This document shows positions 1 to 10,157 of a stretch of DNA of 32,868 nt, in pieces. The notes under the pieces are model-generated. The model saw only the letters and a list, made by a program, of their open reading frames with translations. It searched no databases and was not told the origin of the DNA. Source of the DNA: an uncultured Ignavibacteriales bacterium. Lineage in GTDB: Bacteria; Bacteroidota; Ignavibacteria; Ch128b. Numbering within the stretch: the first letter of the stretch is position 1; every line of letters starts with the position of its first letter. Made by a program: the position numbers and the translations under genes. The stretch covers positions 1-32,868 of the forward strand of contig CAKZPH010000108.1 in the NCBI GenBank assembly GCA_937138605.1, written 5' to 3'.

Positions 1-122
1 GCTATTTCTATATTTTTATAAAGAGTGAGAGTTGCATTTGCATGATGTTTACAAAAATCTGTTAATGGGTTTGTAATCAATAGAGTAATATTGGTATCAA
101 AAGAAAAATAAAGAGAATAAAA

Positions 123-152
123 AAACCGCTCTAAAGTGAGCGGTTTTTTTTA
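123..152 (-). terminator. Intrinsic (possibly bidirectional) terminator downstream of the E1 gene
   Basis: Inverted repeat AAACCGCTC-taaa-GTGAGCGGTTT with flanking A and T tracts, about 20 bp beyond the stop of the minus-strand E1 ORF. Confidence 0.85.
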
Positions 153-171
153 TTTTGGAGGTTGTATGGGA

Positions 172-2262
172 TTAATAAAGGGCTAATTTTAATGCAGCTT
201 CGTAGACGTCTTCTACTTGCGGCAGAATAGCATTCTCTAGATTCTTATGAAAACCTATGGGTGTATCTTTACCAGCAACTCTCATTACAGGCGCATCCAA
301 ATATTCAAAGGCATATTCTCCAATAATAGCTGAAATTTCACCTCCAAAACCACCTGTTAATTTATCTTCATGAACTATTAAAGCTTTTCCAGTTTTCTTG
401 ACTGTTTGAATGATTGTTGTTTTGTCAAGTGGTGCAAGGCTTCTTAAATCAACTACTTCAACATCAACACTATGTTCTTCTTTTAATTTTTTAGCCGCAC
501 GTAATGACCAATGAACCGTTGTTCCATATGTGATGATTGATAAGTCATTACCTTCTTTACGTATTCTTGCTTTGCCAAAAGGAATACAGAAATTTTTTGG
601 TGGTCTAGGAGAAGCAGTAAATGGTTGATTATACAAAAACTTTGGTTCTAAAAATAATGTTACTCCACGATTTCTAATTGCACATCTTAAAAGTCCTACA
701 GCATCATCAGCAAATGCTGGAATTACAACTCTAAGTCCTGGTAAAGAGGTAAACACAGCTTCAAGACTTTGTGAATGATAAAGTCCGCCACCAATGTATC
801 CGCCTGATGCTAATCTAATAACAACGTTTGGAACAAACTTGCCGTAACTTCTCCAATAATCGTGGGACATTTCAATTAATTGTTCCATGGCAGGCCAGAA
901 ATAATCGGCAAACTGAGCACCTTCAATAACAATTCTGATATCGTCACGGTATCTCGAAAATCCTTCAGCTGTACCAACAATAAAATCTTCAGCAAGTGGA
1001 GCATTAAATACTCTTTTTTCCCCAAATTCCTGAAGCATACCTTTGGTCACATTGAAGACTCCACCTTTATCTTTTGAAGCTACATCTTGTCCCCATAAAA
1101 ACGTATTTGGATTGTTTCTGAATTCTTCTTTTAATGTTTCATTGATTGCTTCTCTTAAAGTTATTTTTGGTAAGCTTTGGTTTTCTTGTTCGTTAAGAAC
1201 TTGAAGTTCCTGAACAGGGCAGTGAACAATTTCTTCAGGTACAACAAATTTATATATTGAGTTAGGATCTGGGTCAGGAGCAGATTCAGCTTTTTGTGCT
1301 GCTACTTCAACTTCTAACTCGTTTGTTTTTTCTATTTCAGAAATTTCTTCTTCGCTGAAAATCCCATTTAATATCAAGTAGTTTCTAAACCTTGGTAGTG
1401 GATCAAGCTTTCTTACTTGTTCAAGTTCTTCTTTTGATCTGTAAAGTTCATGTCTATCGGAATTACTGTGAGCATGAATTCGAACACAATCGGCATGAAC
1501 CATAGCTGGACCACGTCCATTCATTACATAATCAATTGCTTCTTGCATTCCTCTCCAGGAATCAAAAGGATTTGTTCCATCAACATTTACAATGTGAAGA
1601 TTTTTGAATCCAATGAAATTATCAGAAATTCTTGTGTTTGCAGATTGAACTTCAATAGGTACTGAAATTCCATACTTGTTGTTTTGAATTACGAATATTA
1701 CAGGCAATTGTTCTCGACTTGCACCGTTTACTGCTTCATAAAAATAACCTTCACTGGTTGATGCTTCACCTGAACTAAAATATGCTATTTCATCACCACC
1801 GTAGAGTTTTATTGCTCTTGCTACTCCGACTGCATGTAAAGCATGATTAGCAACGCAACTTGAAACGTTTTGTATTCTGATTTCTGGTTTTGCGAAATGG
1901 TTACTCATGTGACGGCCACCGCTAGCAACATCGGTTGCTTTTGAAAGCCCGTTTAGTATGATTTCCTCAGGGGTTATTCCTGCAGCAAGGGCAGTTAGCA
2001 TATCACGATAATATGGAAATAAAAAATCTTTATTCTGGCGGAAACTTAAACCAAGAATTAATTGAATTCCATCATGACCGGCAAAAGGAGCATGATAAGC
2101 CCATCCTTTGTTTTGTTTAAGATATTTAGCAGCTTTCTCATCAAGCAAGCGGCCCAGATGCATAAGTTGATACCACTTTCGAAGGGTATTTTTATGAACT
2201 TCTAATCCTAAATCGTCTAGCCCAACAAGATCAAGTTGCAGGCTGTTTTGTAATTCTTTCAT
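172..2262 (-). CDS. 2-oxoacid dehydrogenase E1 component, fused alpha and beta subunits (2-oxoisovalerate/branched-chain or pyruvate type)
   Basis: 696 aa; N-terminal TPP-dependent E1 alpha-like region (GGRHMSNHF, GDGA-like YFSSGEASTSEGYFYEAVN, QNNKYGISVP) followed by E1 beta-like region (TLREAINETLKEEF, GQDVASKDKGGVFNVTKGM, GTAEGFSRY, HEDKLTGGFGGEISAII). Confidence 0.9.
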   Translation of the reverse strand: MKELQNSLQLDLVGLDDLGLEVHKNTLRKWYQLMHLGRLLDEKAAKYLKQNKGWAYHAPFAGHDGIQLILGLSFRQNKDFLFPYYRDMLTALAAGITPEEIILNGLSKATDVASGGRHMSNHFAKPEIRIQNVSSCVANHALHAVGVARAIKLYGGDEIAYFSSGEASTSEGYFYEAVNGASREQLPVIFVIQNNKYGISVPIEVQSANTRISDNFIGFKNLHIVNVDGTNPFDSWRGMQEAIDYVMNGRGPAMVHADCVRIHAHSNSDRHELYRSKEELEQVRKLDPLPRFRNYLILNGIFSEEEISEIEKTNELEVEVAAQKAESAPDPDPNSIYKFVVPEEIVHCPVQELQVLNEQENQSLPKITLREAINETLKEEFRNNPNTFLWGQDVASKDKGGVFNVTKGMLQEFGEKRVFNAPLAEDFIVGTAEGFSRYRDDIRIVIEGAQFADYFWPAMEQLIEMSHDYWRSYGKFVPNVVIRLASGGYIGGGLYHSQSLEAVFTSLPGLRVVIPAFADDAVGLLRCAIRNRGVTLFLEPKFLYNQPFTASPRPPKNFCIPFGKARIRKEGNDLSIITYGTTVHWSLRAAKKLKEEHSVDVEVVDLRSLAPLDKTTIIQTVKKTGKALIVHEDKLTGGFGGEISAIIGEYAFEYLDAPVMRVAGKDTPIGFHKNLENAILPQVEDVYEAALKLALY

Positions 2263-2446
2263 TTTGATTCCCTGATTTTGTTTGTGATTGATTAATTTCC
2301 CTTATTCATAATTTCAAATTAAAGTCAAAGTAGTAACAAATCAGTTTCTAAAAAAGTTCTAAATTTTTGCCCTAAATTTTCTAAATAGTTGAAATTAATT
2401 AAATATTGAAGTTTTTTTTAAGTTTGAAAAAATTTTGCCGTGGAAA

Positions 2447-3892
2447 ATGCTATCTCAAAAAGTTTTAAATAAAATTAAATCAATAGTAGGAGATCGAAAT
2501 TATTTTGATTCTCCCGAACATAAAATTGCCTATTCTTACGACGCAACACCGATCTATCAACAACAACCTGAAGCGGTAGTATTCCCTGAAACGGTTGAAC
2601 AGATAATTGAATTGGTTAAACTAGCTAACGAAGAAAATTTTTCAATTGTACCTAGAGGAGCGGGAACTGGACTTAGTGGAGGTTCAATTCCCGTCGAAAA
2701 TTCGATTGTTGTTGTAATGACACGATGGCGAAGAATTCTTGAAACGGATGTAAACAATCAAACAATTTTAGTTGAACCGGGAGTAATCACTGAAACAATA
2801 GATTTAGAAGCATGTAAGTATGATTTATTTTATCCACCCGATCCTGGTAGTATGAAAATTAGTACAATAGGAGGTAATGTTGCTGAAAATGCAGGAGGGC
2901 TACGAGGTTTAAAGTATGGCGTTACTAAAAATTATGTTCTTGGTTTAGAATTCGTAACTCCAACGGGTGAACTAGTTTTTATTGGTGGCAAAAATTACAA
3001 AGATGTGGCAGGATATAATTTACGTGATATAATGATTGGTAGTGAAGGCACTCTTGGCATTTTTACAAAAATTTTATTGAGACTTATTCCAAGACCTAAG
3101 TTGACAAAAACAATTCAAGCAACATTTTCAAATGTTATAGATAGTGGTAAAGCAGTTTCTGAAATAACTACATCTGGAATTGTTCCTTCCATGCTGGAAT
3201 TTCTTGATAATACAACGATTAAATGTGTTGAAGATTATGCTAAAATTGGTTTAGATACTTCCGCAGAATCGATTTTATTAATTGAAATTGATGGTAAAAC
3301 ATCGGAAGTTGAAATTGAGCAAGAATTGGTTCGATCAATTTGCATCAAGAATAATGCAACAAATGTTAAGGTGGCAAAGGATGAAAGTGAGGCACTATTA
3401 CTTAAGTCTGCAAGAAGGACAGCATTTTCTGCACTTGCTAGAGTTAAACCGACTACAATTCTGGAAGACGCAACAGTACCACGAAGTTTTTTACCGGATA
3501 TGCTTGAGGAAATTAAAAAAATTGTAAAGGAAGAAGATATTTTGCTTGGTAACTTTGGTCATGCTGGTGATGGTAACTTGCATCCAACTTGTTTAAGCGA
3601 CGAAAGAGATTATAATGAAATTCATAAAGCTGAAAGAGCATTTGAAAAAATTTTTAATGCAGCTTTGAAATTTGGTGGAACAATCACAGGCGAACATGGC
3701 GTTGGACTTGCAAAGAAAAAGTTCTTACCGCTTCAATTTGGAAATGCGGGAATTGAACTTATGAAAAAAATTAAATCAGTCTGGGATCCAAATAATATTT
3801 TAAATCCAGGAAAAATTATCACCACAAAGCCAAAGTGTGAAGGCAGATTACCAAAGTTAAAAGAAGAAGTCAAAAATTTTGGTGAAGCATGA
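2447..3892 (+). CDS. glcD: FAD-binding oxidase, glycolate oxidase GlcD-like
   Basis: FAD_binding_4 / FAD-oxidase C pattern (VPRGAGTGLSGGSIP, DPGSMKISTIGGNVAENAGG, GSEGTLGIFTK, GNFGHAGDGNLHPT, GEHGVGLAKKKFL). The track start at 2435 is TTG; in-frame ATG at 2447 is more likely. Confidence 0.9.
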   Translation: MLSQKVLNKIKSIVGDRNYFDSPEHKIAYSYDATPIYQQQPEAVVFPETVEQIIELVKLANEENFSIVPRGAGTGLSGGSIPVENSIVVVMTRWRRILETDVNNQTILVEPGVITETIDLEACKYDLFYPPDPGSMKISTIGGNVAENAGGLRGLKYGVTKNYVLGLEFVTPTGELVFIGGKNYKDVAGYNLRDIMIGSEGTLGIFTKILLRLIPRPKLTKTIQATFSNVIDSGKAVSEITTSGIVPSMLEFLDNTTIKCVEDYAKIGLDTSAESILLIEIDGKTSEVEIEQELVRSICIKNNATNVKVAKDESEALLLKSARRTAFSALARVKPTTILEDATVPRSFLPDMLEEIKKIVKEEDILLGNFGHAGDGNLHPTCLSDERDYNEIHKAERAFEKIFNAALKFGGTITGEHGVGLAKKKFLPLQFGNAGIELMKKIKSVWDPNNILNPGKIITTKPKCEGRLPKLKEEVKNFGEA

Positions 3893-4788
3893 CTGTGCTA
3901 TTATTTATTTTTTTGATTTTGTTTTATGAACATTCATTTGCTCAAAAAGAGTTTTCAGTTTTCTTATATGATTCTTTAAAGGTCTATTCAAAGGAGGAAA
4001 TTCAAAAATTACTTCCTATTGAACGCGAACTAATTAAGTCTGAAATACTCGCAAAGTATGGATATGTGTTTGATGATACTTTACTGCAAAGATATTTCCG
4101 TAAACAGATGTGGTACAAAGGTAAATCGACCGAGTTTCCACAATTAAATCAAATAGATTCAATTAACTATTTCAATTTCGATGAGCACACAAAATTTAGT
4201 CAGAGAACTGTTAGGGAGAATGTTAAGAGATTTAAACCCATATTCTCAGATTTTGTTAAAGAGTATTATAGTTATTGTTTTGAAAATTCATCTTATCGCA
4301 CAATTGCAAAACGAAAATTTAAGCTCCGGAATTTTAATTATTGTTATCGACAAGTTTTTTATGTACCACGACTAGAATTACCAATTTCACCTCTTGATTT
4401 TGAAAGGTTTTTATCAGAAGATGATTTTAACGTTCATGATTATGCAATATTCAAGGTTGCCAATGATGTACGAGGAATTATTTTTCGTGGTTATTTTACT
4501 CGTGACGGAAAACTACTTCAGATGGATGAAGTTGGAGTCGATCCAGGAATAAATCTTGGTAAAGTTGTGACAGAAAATTATGTCGATTCTGAAGGAAGAA
4601 TTTTTCTTCATTATAATAAAATGTGTAATGATTCTGATGTGAAAGAAATAGCTAGAATTTTGGATTATGATGAAAATCAACCTAAGGTAAAGCGAGAGAT
4701 ATTGATTTTAGAAGATGAAGTTAACCTTTACTTTCAAATAACCACATCTGAGTATTTCATTGAAGCGGGAATGAGGAAAAAGAAATGA
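3889..4788 (+). CDS. Secreted/periplasmic protein with an N-terminal YARHG-like domain, function unknown
   Basis: Signal peptide MTVLLFIFLILFYEHSFAQ; YARHG-like block ERELIKSEILAKYGYVFDDTLLQRYFRKQMWYKG; ATGA overlaps with both neighbouring genes. Confidence 0.75.
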   Translation: MTVLLFIFLILFYEHSFAQKEFSVFLYDSLKVYSKEEIQKLLPIERELIKSEILAKYGYVFDDTLLQRYFRKQMWYKGKSTEFPQLNQIDSINYFNFDEHTKFSQRTVRENVKRFKPIFSDFVKEYYSYCFENSSYRTIAKRKFKLRNFNYCYRQVFYVPRLELPISPLDFERFLSEDDFNVHDYAIFKVANDVRGIIFRGYFTRDGKLLQMDEVGVDPGINLGKVVTENYVDSEGRIFLHYNKMCNDSDVKEIARILDYDENQPKVKREILILEDEVNLYFQITTSEYFIEAGMRKKK

Positions 4789-6089
4789 TAGGGAATTTCC
4801 CGATTACAGTTGATTTGCCTTCCGAAGAGATTCTATCAAGTTGTATTCATTGTGGAATGTGTTTGCCGGTTTGTCCTACTTACAATATGACTTTTGACGA
4901 AGTTTCTTCACCGAGAGGAAGGATAAGGTTAATAAAATCTGTGTTAGAGGGTTCGTTAGAGATTACTGAAACATTTATTCATGAAATGAATTTTTGCCTT
5001 GATTGTCAGGCATGCGAATCCGCTTGTCCAGCTGGAATTAAATATGGTTCGCTTGTAGAAGCAGCAAGAGTACAAATTGAAAATAGCGATAAAGTTTCGC
5101 AGCTCTCAAAGTTCATAAAAAAAGTTTTATTCAGGAAAGTTATTCCAAACTTTAGATTTTTGAAGTTCTTGTCAAAACTTTTGCGTTTATATCAGAAATC
5201 TTCTTTAAGAAGAGCATTTTACAAAATTGGATTGCTAAAAGTCTTTTCTAAAAAGCTTCCAGAAATTGATAAACTCTCCCCAAAGATTTCTTATTTTTTC
5301 TCAGATGAAATTTTTCCTGAATTTGTTGAAGCAAAAAATGAGAAGAGATTTCGTGTACTTTTTCCTGTCGGCTGTTTGATGAATGTCATGTTTGCAGATG
5401 TAAATAAAGATACAGTAGAGTTGTTAACAAAATTAGGCTGCGATGTAATTATACCCCCTAACCAAACATGTTGTGGATCTCTACAATCACATAATGGTGA
5501 TATGGAAATTGCAAGAACACTGGCAAAGAAAACGATTGATTTATTTGTGCGCTATGATTTTGATTTTATTATCTCAAATTCTGCTGGATGTGGTGCATTT
5601 ATGAAGGAATACGGTCATCTTTTACAAAATGAATTAGCTTACGCTGAACGAGCAAAAGTTTTTTCTTCAAAAGTTAAAGATATTATGGAATTTTTATATG
5701 AAAATTTTGACATATCAAGATATGAGTTTCTAAATAATTCTATAATTACATATCACGATGCATGTCATTTAGCTCATACTCAAAAAATTGTAGACGAACC
5801 GAGAAAAGTTTTGCAGCAAATTAAAAACCTAAACTATGTACCACTGAACGAAGCAACCTGGTGTTGTGGCTCTGCGGGGATTTATAATGTGGTTAAATAT
5901 GATTATTCAATGATCATTCTTGAAAGAAAAATGAACAATATTAAAAACACCAACGCTAAAATTGTATTAACAGGGAATCCCGGATGTTTAGGTCAACTTA
6001 GATATGGTGCCGAAAGATTTAATGTCGATGTGCAAGTTTTACATCCCGTTACTTTCTTAAATAAAATAATTAGTAACGGAAAAATTTAA
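4785..6089 (+). CDS. glcF: (Fe-S)-binding protein, glycolate oxidase iron-sulfur subunit GlcF-like
   Basis: Two 4Fe-4S motifs (CIHCGMCLPVCP, CLDCQACESACP) and two CCG-type domains (CCGSLQSHNGD, HDACHLAHTQ...WCCGSAG). Confidence 0.9.
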   Translation: MIGNFPITVDLPSEEILSSCIHCGMCLPVCPTYNMTFDEVSSPRGRIRLIKSVLEGSLEITETFIHEMNFCLDCQACESACPAGIKYGSLVEAARVQIENSDKVSQLSKFIKKVLFRKVIPNFRFLKFLSKLLRLYQKSSLRRAFYKIGLLKVFSKKLPEIDKLSPKISYFFSDEIFPEFVEAKNEKRFRVLFPVGCLMNVMFADVNKDTVELLTKLGCDVIIPPNQTCCGSLQSHNGDMEIARTLAKKTIDLFVRYDFDFIISNSAGCGAFMKEYGHLLQNELAYAERAKVFSSKVKDIMEFLYENFDISRYEFLNNSIITYHDACHLAHTQKIVDEPRKVLQQIKNLNYVPLNEATWCCGSAGIYNVVKYDYSMIILERKMNNIKNTNAKIVLTGNPGCLGQLRYGAERFNVDVQVLHPVTFLNKIISNGKI

Positions 6090-6230
6090 TAGTTTACTTA
6101 TCCTTGACTAAGATGTTAATTGAAATTTGAGATTATTTTAATGTAGTAAAAACTGAAAGTTTTAACACTTTTCTGTGTAAAATAATGATAAAAATATTAC
6201 GATGTTTTTGAACGAACTTAATACAGTGAT

Positions 6231-8609
6231 TTAATTTTCAATTAGAATTTTCTTGTCACTTTCACTTGAGTCAAATAAAATAGATATCATTTTATCGAAA
6301 TCATATCGTTCGATGGCTAAATTTCTAGAATTAATCTTGATGTTTAAATAACCATCGAAATTATTCTCTATCATATCTAAAACTTTACTAATGGTTTCTG
6401 TCCATACTTTTTTATTCCATGCTGATACAACAAATCCAGTTTTTCCATTTATAACTATTTCTTTCGGTCCACCTACATCTGAAACAATGGCGGGTAAACC
6501 ACACATTTGTGCTTCGAGCACTGCGAGTCCAAACGTATCAGTTACACTCGGAAAAAGGAACAAATCCGATGCAGAATAAATCAGAGGTAGTTCTTCTCTT
6601 GAAACTTTACCAAGGAAGAAGATCTTCTTGTTAGAGTTATTCATTACCAGCTCATCTTTATAAGGACCATCTCCAACAATTATTAGATTTAAGTCATCAT
6701 AGGTTTTCTGAGTTTCTTTAAAGCAGTCAATTAAAAAGTCCATTCCTTTGTCTTTCGATACTCTACCAACATACAGCAGATTTACTCCATTAATTCCATA
6801 CTTTTCTCCAAATTGTTTTTTGGCAAACTCAACAGGTGAAAAAAGATTTTTATCTGTTCCGCGGTAAAAAGATCTTAATTTTTCCGATGGATACTCTCGG
6901 TCTTTTAATATAGATATATACTGTTCCGTTGGTACAAGAATTTCATCGGTCTGGGAATAAAACCATTTAACATAACTTTCAAGAGTTTTAGCAAGATTTT
7001 CGTTTTCCGATAGAGCTAAAGACTGAGCGTAAAAATCTGTATGATAAATAGATATCGATTTCACATTTAATAGTTTAGAAACTAATAACCCTAAAAGTCC
7101 AATTGGACCGGGTGTTGAAATAATAATTTCCTTAACTTCTCCAACTTCATCAAGAATTTTTAATGATTTTAGAATCGATGGTATGGAAATTATTTGCCTT
7201 TCATAATAAGGAAGTGAAATGCGATGAATAACCGGTAATTGCAAAAGTCGCGGAGGTGCATTTTTCAGTCTGTCATTCTCGCCGGTAACAAAAATAACAT
7301 CATAATTTCCATTCAGTTTAGAAACCATTTCATTAAGAGATGCAGAAACTCCATTTAAGTCACTAAACGTATCAGTGAACCAAAGAGTTACTCCTTTTTG
7401 ATAGTTGACTTTAAAGAGAGTTTTAAAAAGACTTTTTATTCTAAAGTTATCTTTTGTGATGTGTTTAGTTGATATTAAAAATGGAAGGGTTAATAAACTC
7501 ACAGGAACTATACTGGTAATGTTTTGGAGAAGTTTATTGAATTTTCCCTCTTGAAAACCTGATTCAACCGAATGAATAATTGTTTTAATTTTCATGTCGG
7601 TAAAGTCGCTGATAAAGTCGTAGACAGTATCAAATCTTTTTTCTAATGGAAAAGTTTCTGAAGTTTTTAAGAGCGTTTGCATAGCAAGGTTTAGATCTGA
7701 TTTTGGACTAATTTTAATCAACGATTTTAACAAAAGCTTTTCTAAGAATTTTAATTCATGTTGTTCAAAGATTATATCGTGAATTTTCTTTTTCACCAGG
7801 TTTGGTATCGAAAATGTAATTTTTGAATTTTTCCAGTGGTCATAAAGAACTTTATAGGCAGAAAATATGAGTTTTTGAAAATTGCCATTTTTACCAAAAG
7901 CATGAGTAGATTTATTTTTGATTGCTTCTAAAAATTCATCAACTGTTTCTACTTTTGCTTGCGTAAATGTAGAACCTATAAAAATTCCGGCGTGATCATC
8001 TGAACCTCCTGTGTATCCTTTAATCCAGGGTGTATCGCTGAAAGGTGTGATGCCATGTTTTGAATAGAGATTTTCAATGTGAACATCTTTGAGGTTATTC
8101 AAAATTAGTTTAATCCCAGAATTACTTATTTTATTCATTCCTCCATTTATGATTTCGAAGGTGTCGAAAAGTAAAATGAGTTTTTCGATATGATGAACAT
8201 CTAATTTTTCATCTTCAGCAAAATTTGCGTGGGCTACCGAATAGGCAAGATTTTCTTCTTTAATGAAATCGCGTAAATCGTAAATGTTGTATCGCAACTT
8301 CTCAATCATTCTGAACTGGACTTCATCTAATCCATAAACCAATAAATGAATAGGACAATTATCTTCCGGAAAGAATGTTGTAGCTTCGACACCAACTATC
8401 ACCTCCTCTGGAAATTTTTCTTTAAGCAGAAGAGCGCCATCAATTTTATTGTGATCGGTGATTGCTACAAAGTCCATTCCGTTTTTCTTTGCTAAATGGT
8501 ATAATGATTCGGGTGAAGTGTAACACTCTTTTGTTTTCAATAACTTGAAAATGAAATCAGATGGGATTTCTGAATAAATTGAATGAACGTGTAAGTCTAC
8601 TTTTTTCAT
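6231..8609 (-). CDS. Fusion protein: N-terminal PHP phosphoesterase-like domain plus C-terminal GT4-family glycosyltransferase
   Basis: PHP motifs DLHVHS, AITDHNKIDG, VAHANF, GGSDDHAG; GT4 motifs LLYVGRVSKDKGMDFLIDCF, LIIVGDGPYKDEL, FLFPSVTDTFGLAVLEAQMCGLPAIVSDVGG. Confidence 0.85.
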   Translation of the reverse strand: MKKVDLHVHSIYSEIPSDFIFKLLKTKECYTSPESLYHLAKKNGMDFVAITDHNKIDGALLLKEKFPEEVIVGVEATTFFPEDNCPIHLLVYGLDEVQFRMIEKLRYNIYDLRDFIKEENLAYSVAHANFAEDEKLDVHHIEKLILLFDTFEIINGGMNKISNSGIKLILNNLKDVHIENLYSKHGITPFSDTPWIKGYTGGSDDHAGIFIGSTFTQAKVETVDEFLEAIKNKSTHAFGKNGNFQKLIFSAYKVLYDHWKNSKITFSIPNLVKKKIHDIIFEQHELKFLEKLLLKSLIKISPKSDLNLAMQTLLKTSETFPLEKRFDTVYDFISDFTDMKIKTIIHSVESGFQEGKFNKLLQNITSIVPVSLLTLPFLISTKHITKDNFRIKSLFKTLFKVNYQKGVTLWFTDTFSDLNGVSASLNEMVSKLNGNYDVIFVTGENDRLKNAPPRLLQLPVIHRISLPYYERQIISIPSILKSLKILDEVGEVKEIIISTPGPIGLLGLLVSKLLNVKSISIYHTDFYAQSLALSENENLAKTLESYVKWFYSQTDEILVPTEQYISILKDREYPSEKLRSFYRGTDKNLFSPVEFAKKQFGEKYGINGVNLLYVGRVSKDKGMDFLIDCFKETQKTYDDLNLIIVGDGPYKDELVMNNSNKKIFFLGKVSREELPLIYSASDLFLFPSVTDTFGLAVLEAQMCGLPAIVSDVGGPKEIVINGKTGFVVSAWNKKVWTETISKVLDMIENNFDGYLNIKINSRNLAIERYDFDKMISILFDSSESDKKILIEN

Positions 8610-8768
8610 ATTAATTTCTTTTTTGCCCGCATGTTAAGTTTTGAATGTTAGGATAATGTGAAGTAAGCATTAAAAAAGAATGTTTTAGAGTAAATAAATT
8701 GTGAAGTTATTGTTACGTGAAGGTTTAGCACAGTATGAATGAAAGTATTGGTAGGTTAATCTGTAACT

Positions 8769-10145
8769 TTATAATTTCTTACACATTTCAATATATTTCT
8801 TTACATCAAATTTTCTCTTGCAACCATCATAACTCATATATCGAATTTTTCCGAAGATCGGTCTTTCAAACCAGGGTCTATCGTGAACACCACCAATTGA
8901 CCATGCGCAACCAACAATACCGTTGGGATCTCTACCATCAAGTTCATACTTATCATTTAGATATAAAGCATATTCGTATGCTTTTTCAGGTGACTCGCTC
9001 CATTCAAGGATTTTTTTAGCCCAATACATTCTCATGTATCCATGCATCTTTCCTTTTTTAGTCATTTCAATCTGCGCAGCATTCCATAAATCATCATGAG
9101 TTTTGGCATTTTCAAATTCCTCAAGTGTATAGATAAATTCTCTTTTGTCGAATCTATGCTTGTTCAATGTCTGCTTTGCCCATTCAGGAAATCCATCAAA
9201 TGAATCATAGTTTGTGTTGTAATAACAGAAATTGTCAGTTAGTTCTCTCCGAATAATCATTTCTTCTAAAAATGAATCAACGCTCTCTTTATGTTTACTA
9301 TAATTTTGAAGTATTAATGCTATTTTTTGAGCAGAAATAAATCCGTAGTTTATGAATGGAGATAAATTACTCAATACATTTTTAGATGGATTGTTTCTGT
9401 TTTGGTAGTAATGCTCCAACTTATGCTCCAAAAACTCTTGAAAAGTGCTCCAGGCACTCTGCTCCCCACCAGTAATCCAATTTAATACGTTAACATTAGA
9501 ATACCTTATTGATTTAATTAAATTTTCCCAATTTGTCTTAATAGAAGAATCAAAATTTGAAGGAAGTAACGGATTAATATCTGGAAAATCATCTAAAAAT
9601 TCAATCAACAGTTTTTGAATTTTGTATCTTATTGTGTATGCTCCAAATTCTTGTTTGTTTGAGGTTATCCAACAGGGGACTATATTGTGAGAATCTACTT
9701 CATAGATTGGAATAGGGAGTTGTTCAGCTAAATATTTGATAGTTTTTTGATAATTTTTCAATGGAATAAAGTCGGTGATTAGAATCCCAACTGATGATTT
9801 CTTAAGATATTCAAACAAAGTTTCTCTATCTTTACCAACCAAAACTTCGAGATTTATGTTCAAATTCTTTAAATCATCCTCTAATTCTCTTAACCCATCG
9901 AACAAAAATTTATAATGCATATACGGTAGAAATTCATTGGAGTAAATTAACTTTTCTTCAGAATTAATAAAGTGTAAAACTTTAAGTTTCCTATTTTCTT
10001 TTTTTGCTATTTCGCAAGCAAGTAGAAGTGCCCAATTATGCTTGACTCTCTTATCCCTGTTCATCAAGTATACGATTATTCCAGGTTGATGATCTCGATT
10101 ATTTAATTTTCTGTAGCGTTTTGGATTTATCATATTATTTATCAC
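8769..10145 (-). CDS. phr: Deoxyribodipyrimidine photolyase, class II CPD type
   Basis: IVYLMNRDKRVKHNWALLLACEIA N-terminus; C-terminal RPWFERPIFGKIRYMSYDGCKRKFDVKKYIE typical of class II photolyases. Start is GTG 10145 or ATG 10133. Confidence 0.9.
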   Translation of the reverse strand: MINNMINPKRYRKLNNRDHQPGIIVYLMNRDKRVKHNWALLLACEIAKKENRKLKVLHFINSEEKLIYSNEFLPYMHYKFLFDGLRELEDDLKNLNINLEVLVGKDRETLFEYLKKSSVGILITDFIPLKNYQKTIKYLAEQLPIPIYEVDSHNIVPCWITSNKQEFGAYTIRYKIQKLLIEFLDDFPDINPLLPSNFDSSIKTNWENLIKSIRYSNVNVLNWITGGEQSAWSTFQEFLEHKLEHYYQNRNNPSKNVLSNLSPFINYGFISAQKIALILQNYSKHKESVDSFLEEMIIRRELTDNFCYYNTNYDSFDGFPEWAKQTLNKHRFDKREFIYTLEEFENAKTHDDLWNAAQIEMTKKGKMHGYMRMYWAKKILEWSESPEKAYEYALYLNDKYELDGRDPNGIVGCAWSIGGVHDRPWFERPIFGKIRYMSYDGCKRKFDVKKYIEMCKKL

Positions 10146-10157
10146 TCGGTCATTATT

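Noticed and set aside
880-1665. Plus-strand ORFs of 65 and 71 aa inside the E1 gene
   Set aside because: Antisense to a convincing long CDS, low-complexity composition, no recognisable domain
2557-2757. 66-aa minus ORF inside glcD
   Set aside because: Antisense shadow of a conserved FAD-binding region
3282-4375. Short plus-strand ORFs (81 and 64 aa) overlapping glcD and the YARHG gene
   Set aside because: Out-of-frame within well-supported CDSs, no initiation signal
6391-6579. 62-aa plus ORF within the PHP-GT4 gene
   Set aside because: Antisense to conserved GT4 motifs
8735-9019. 94-aa plus ORF overlapping the photolyase 3' end
   Set aside because: Mostly antisense to the conserved class II photolyase C-terminus
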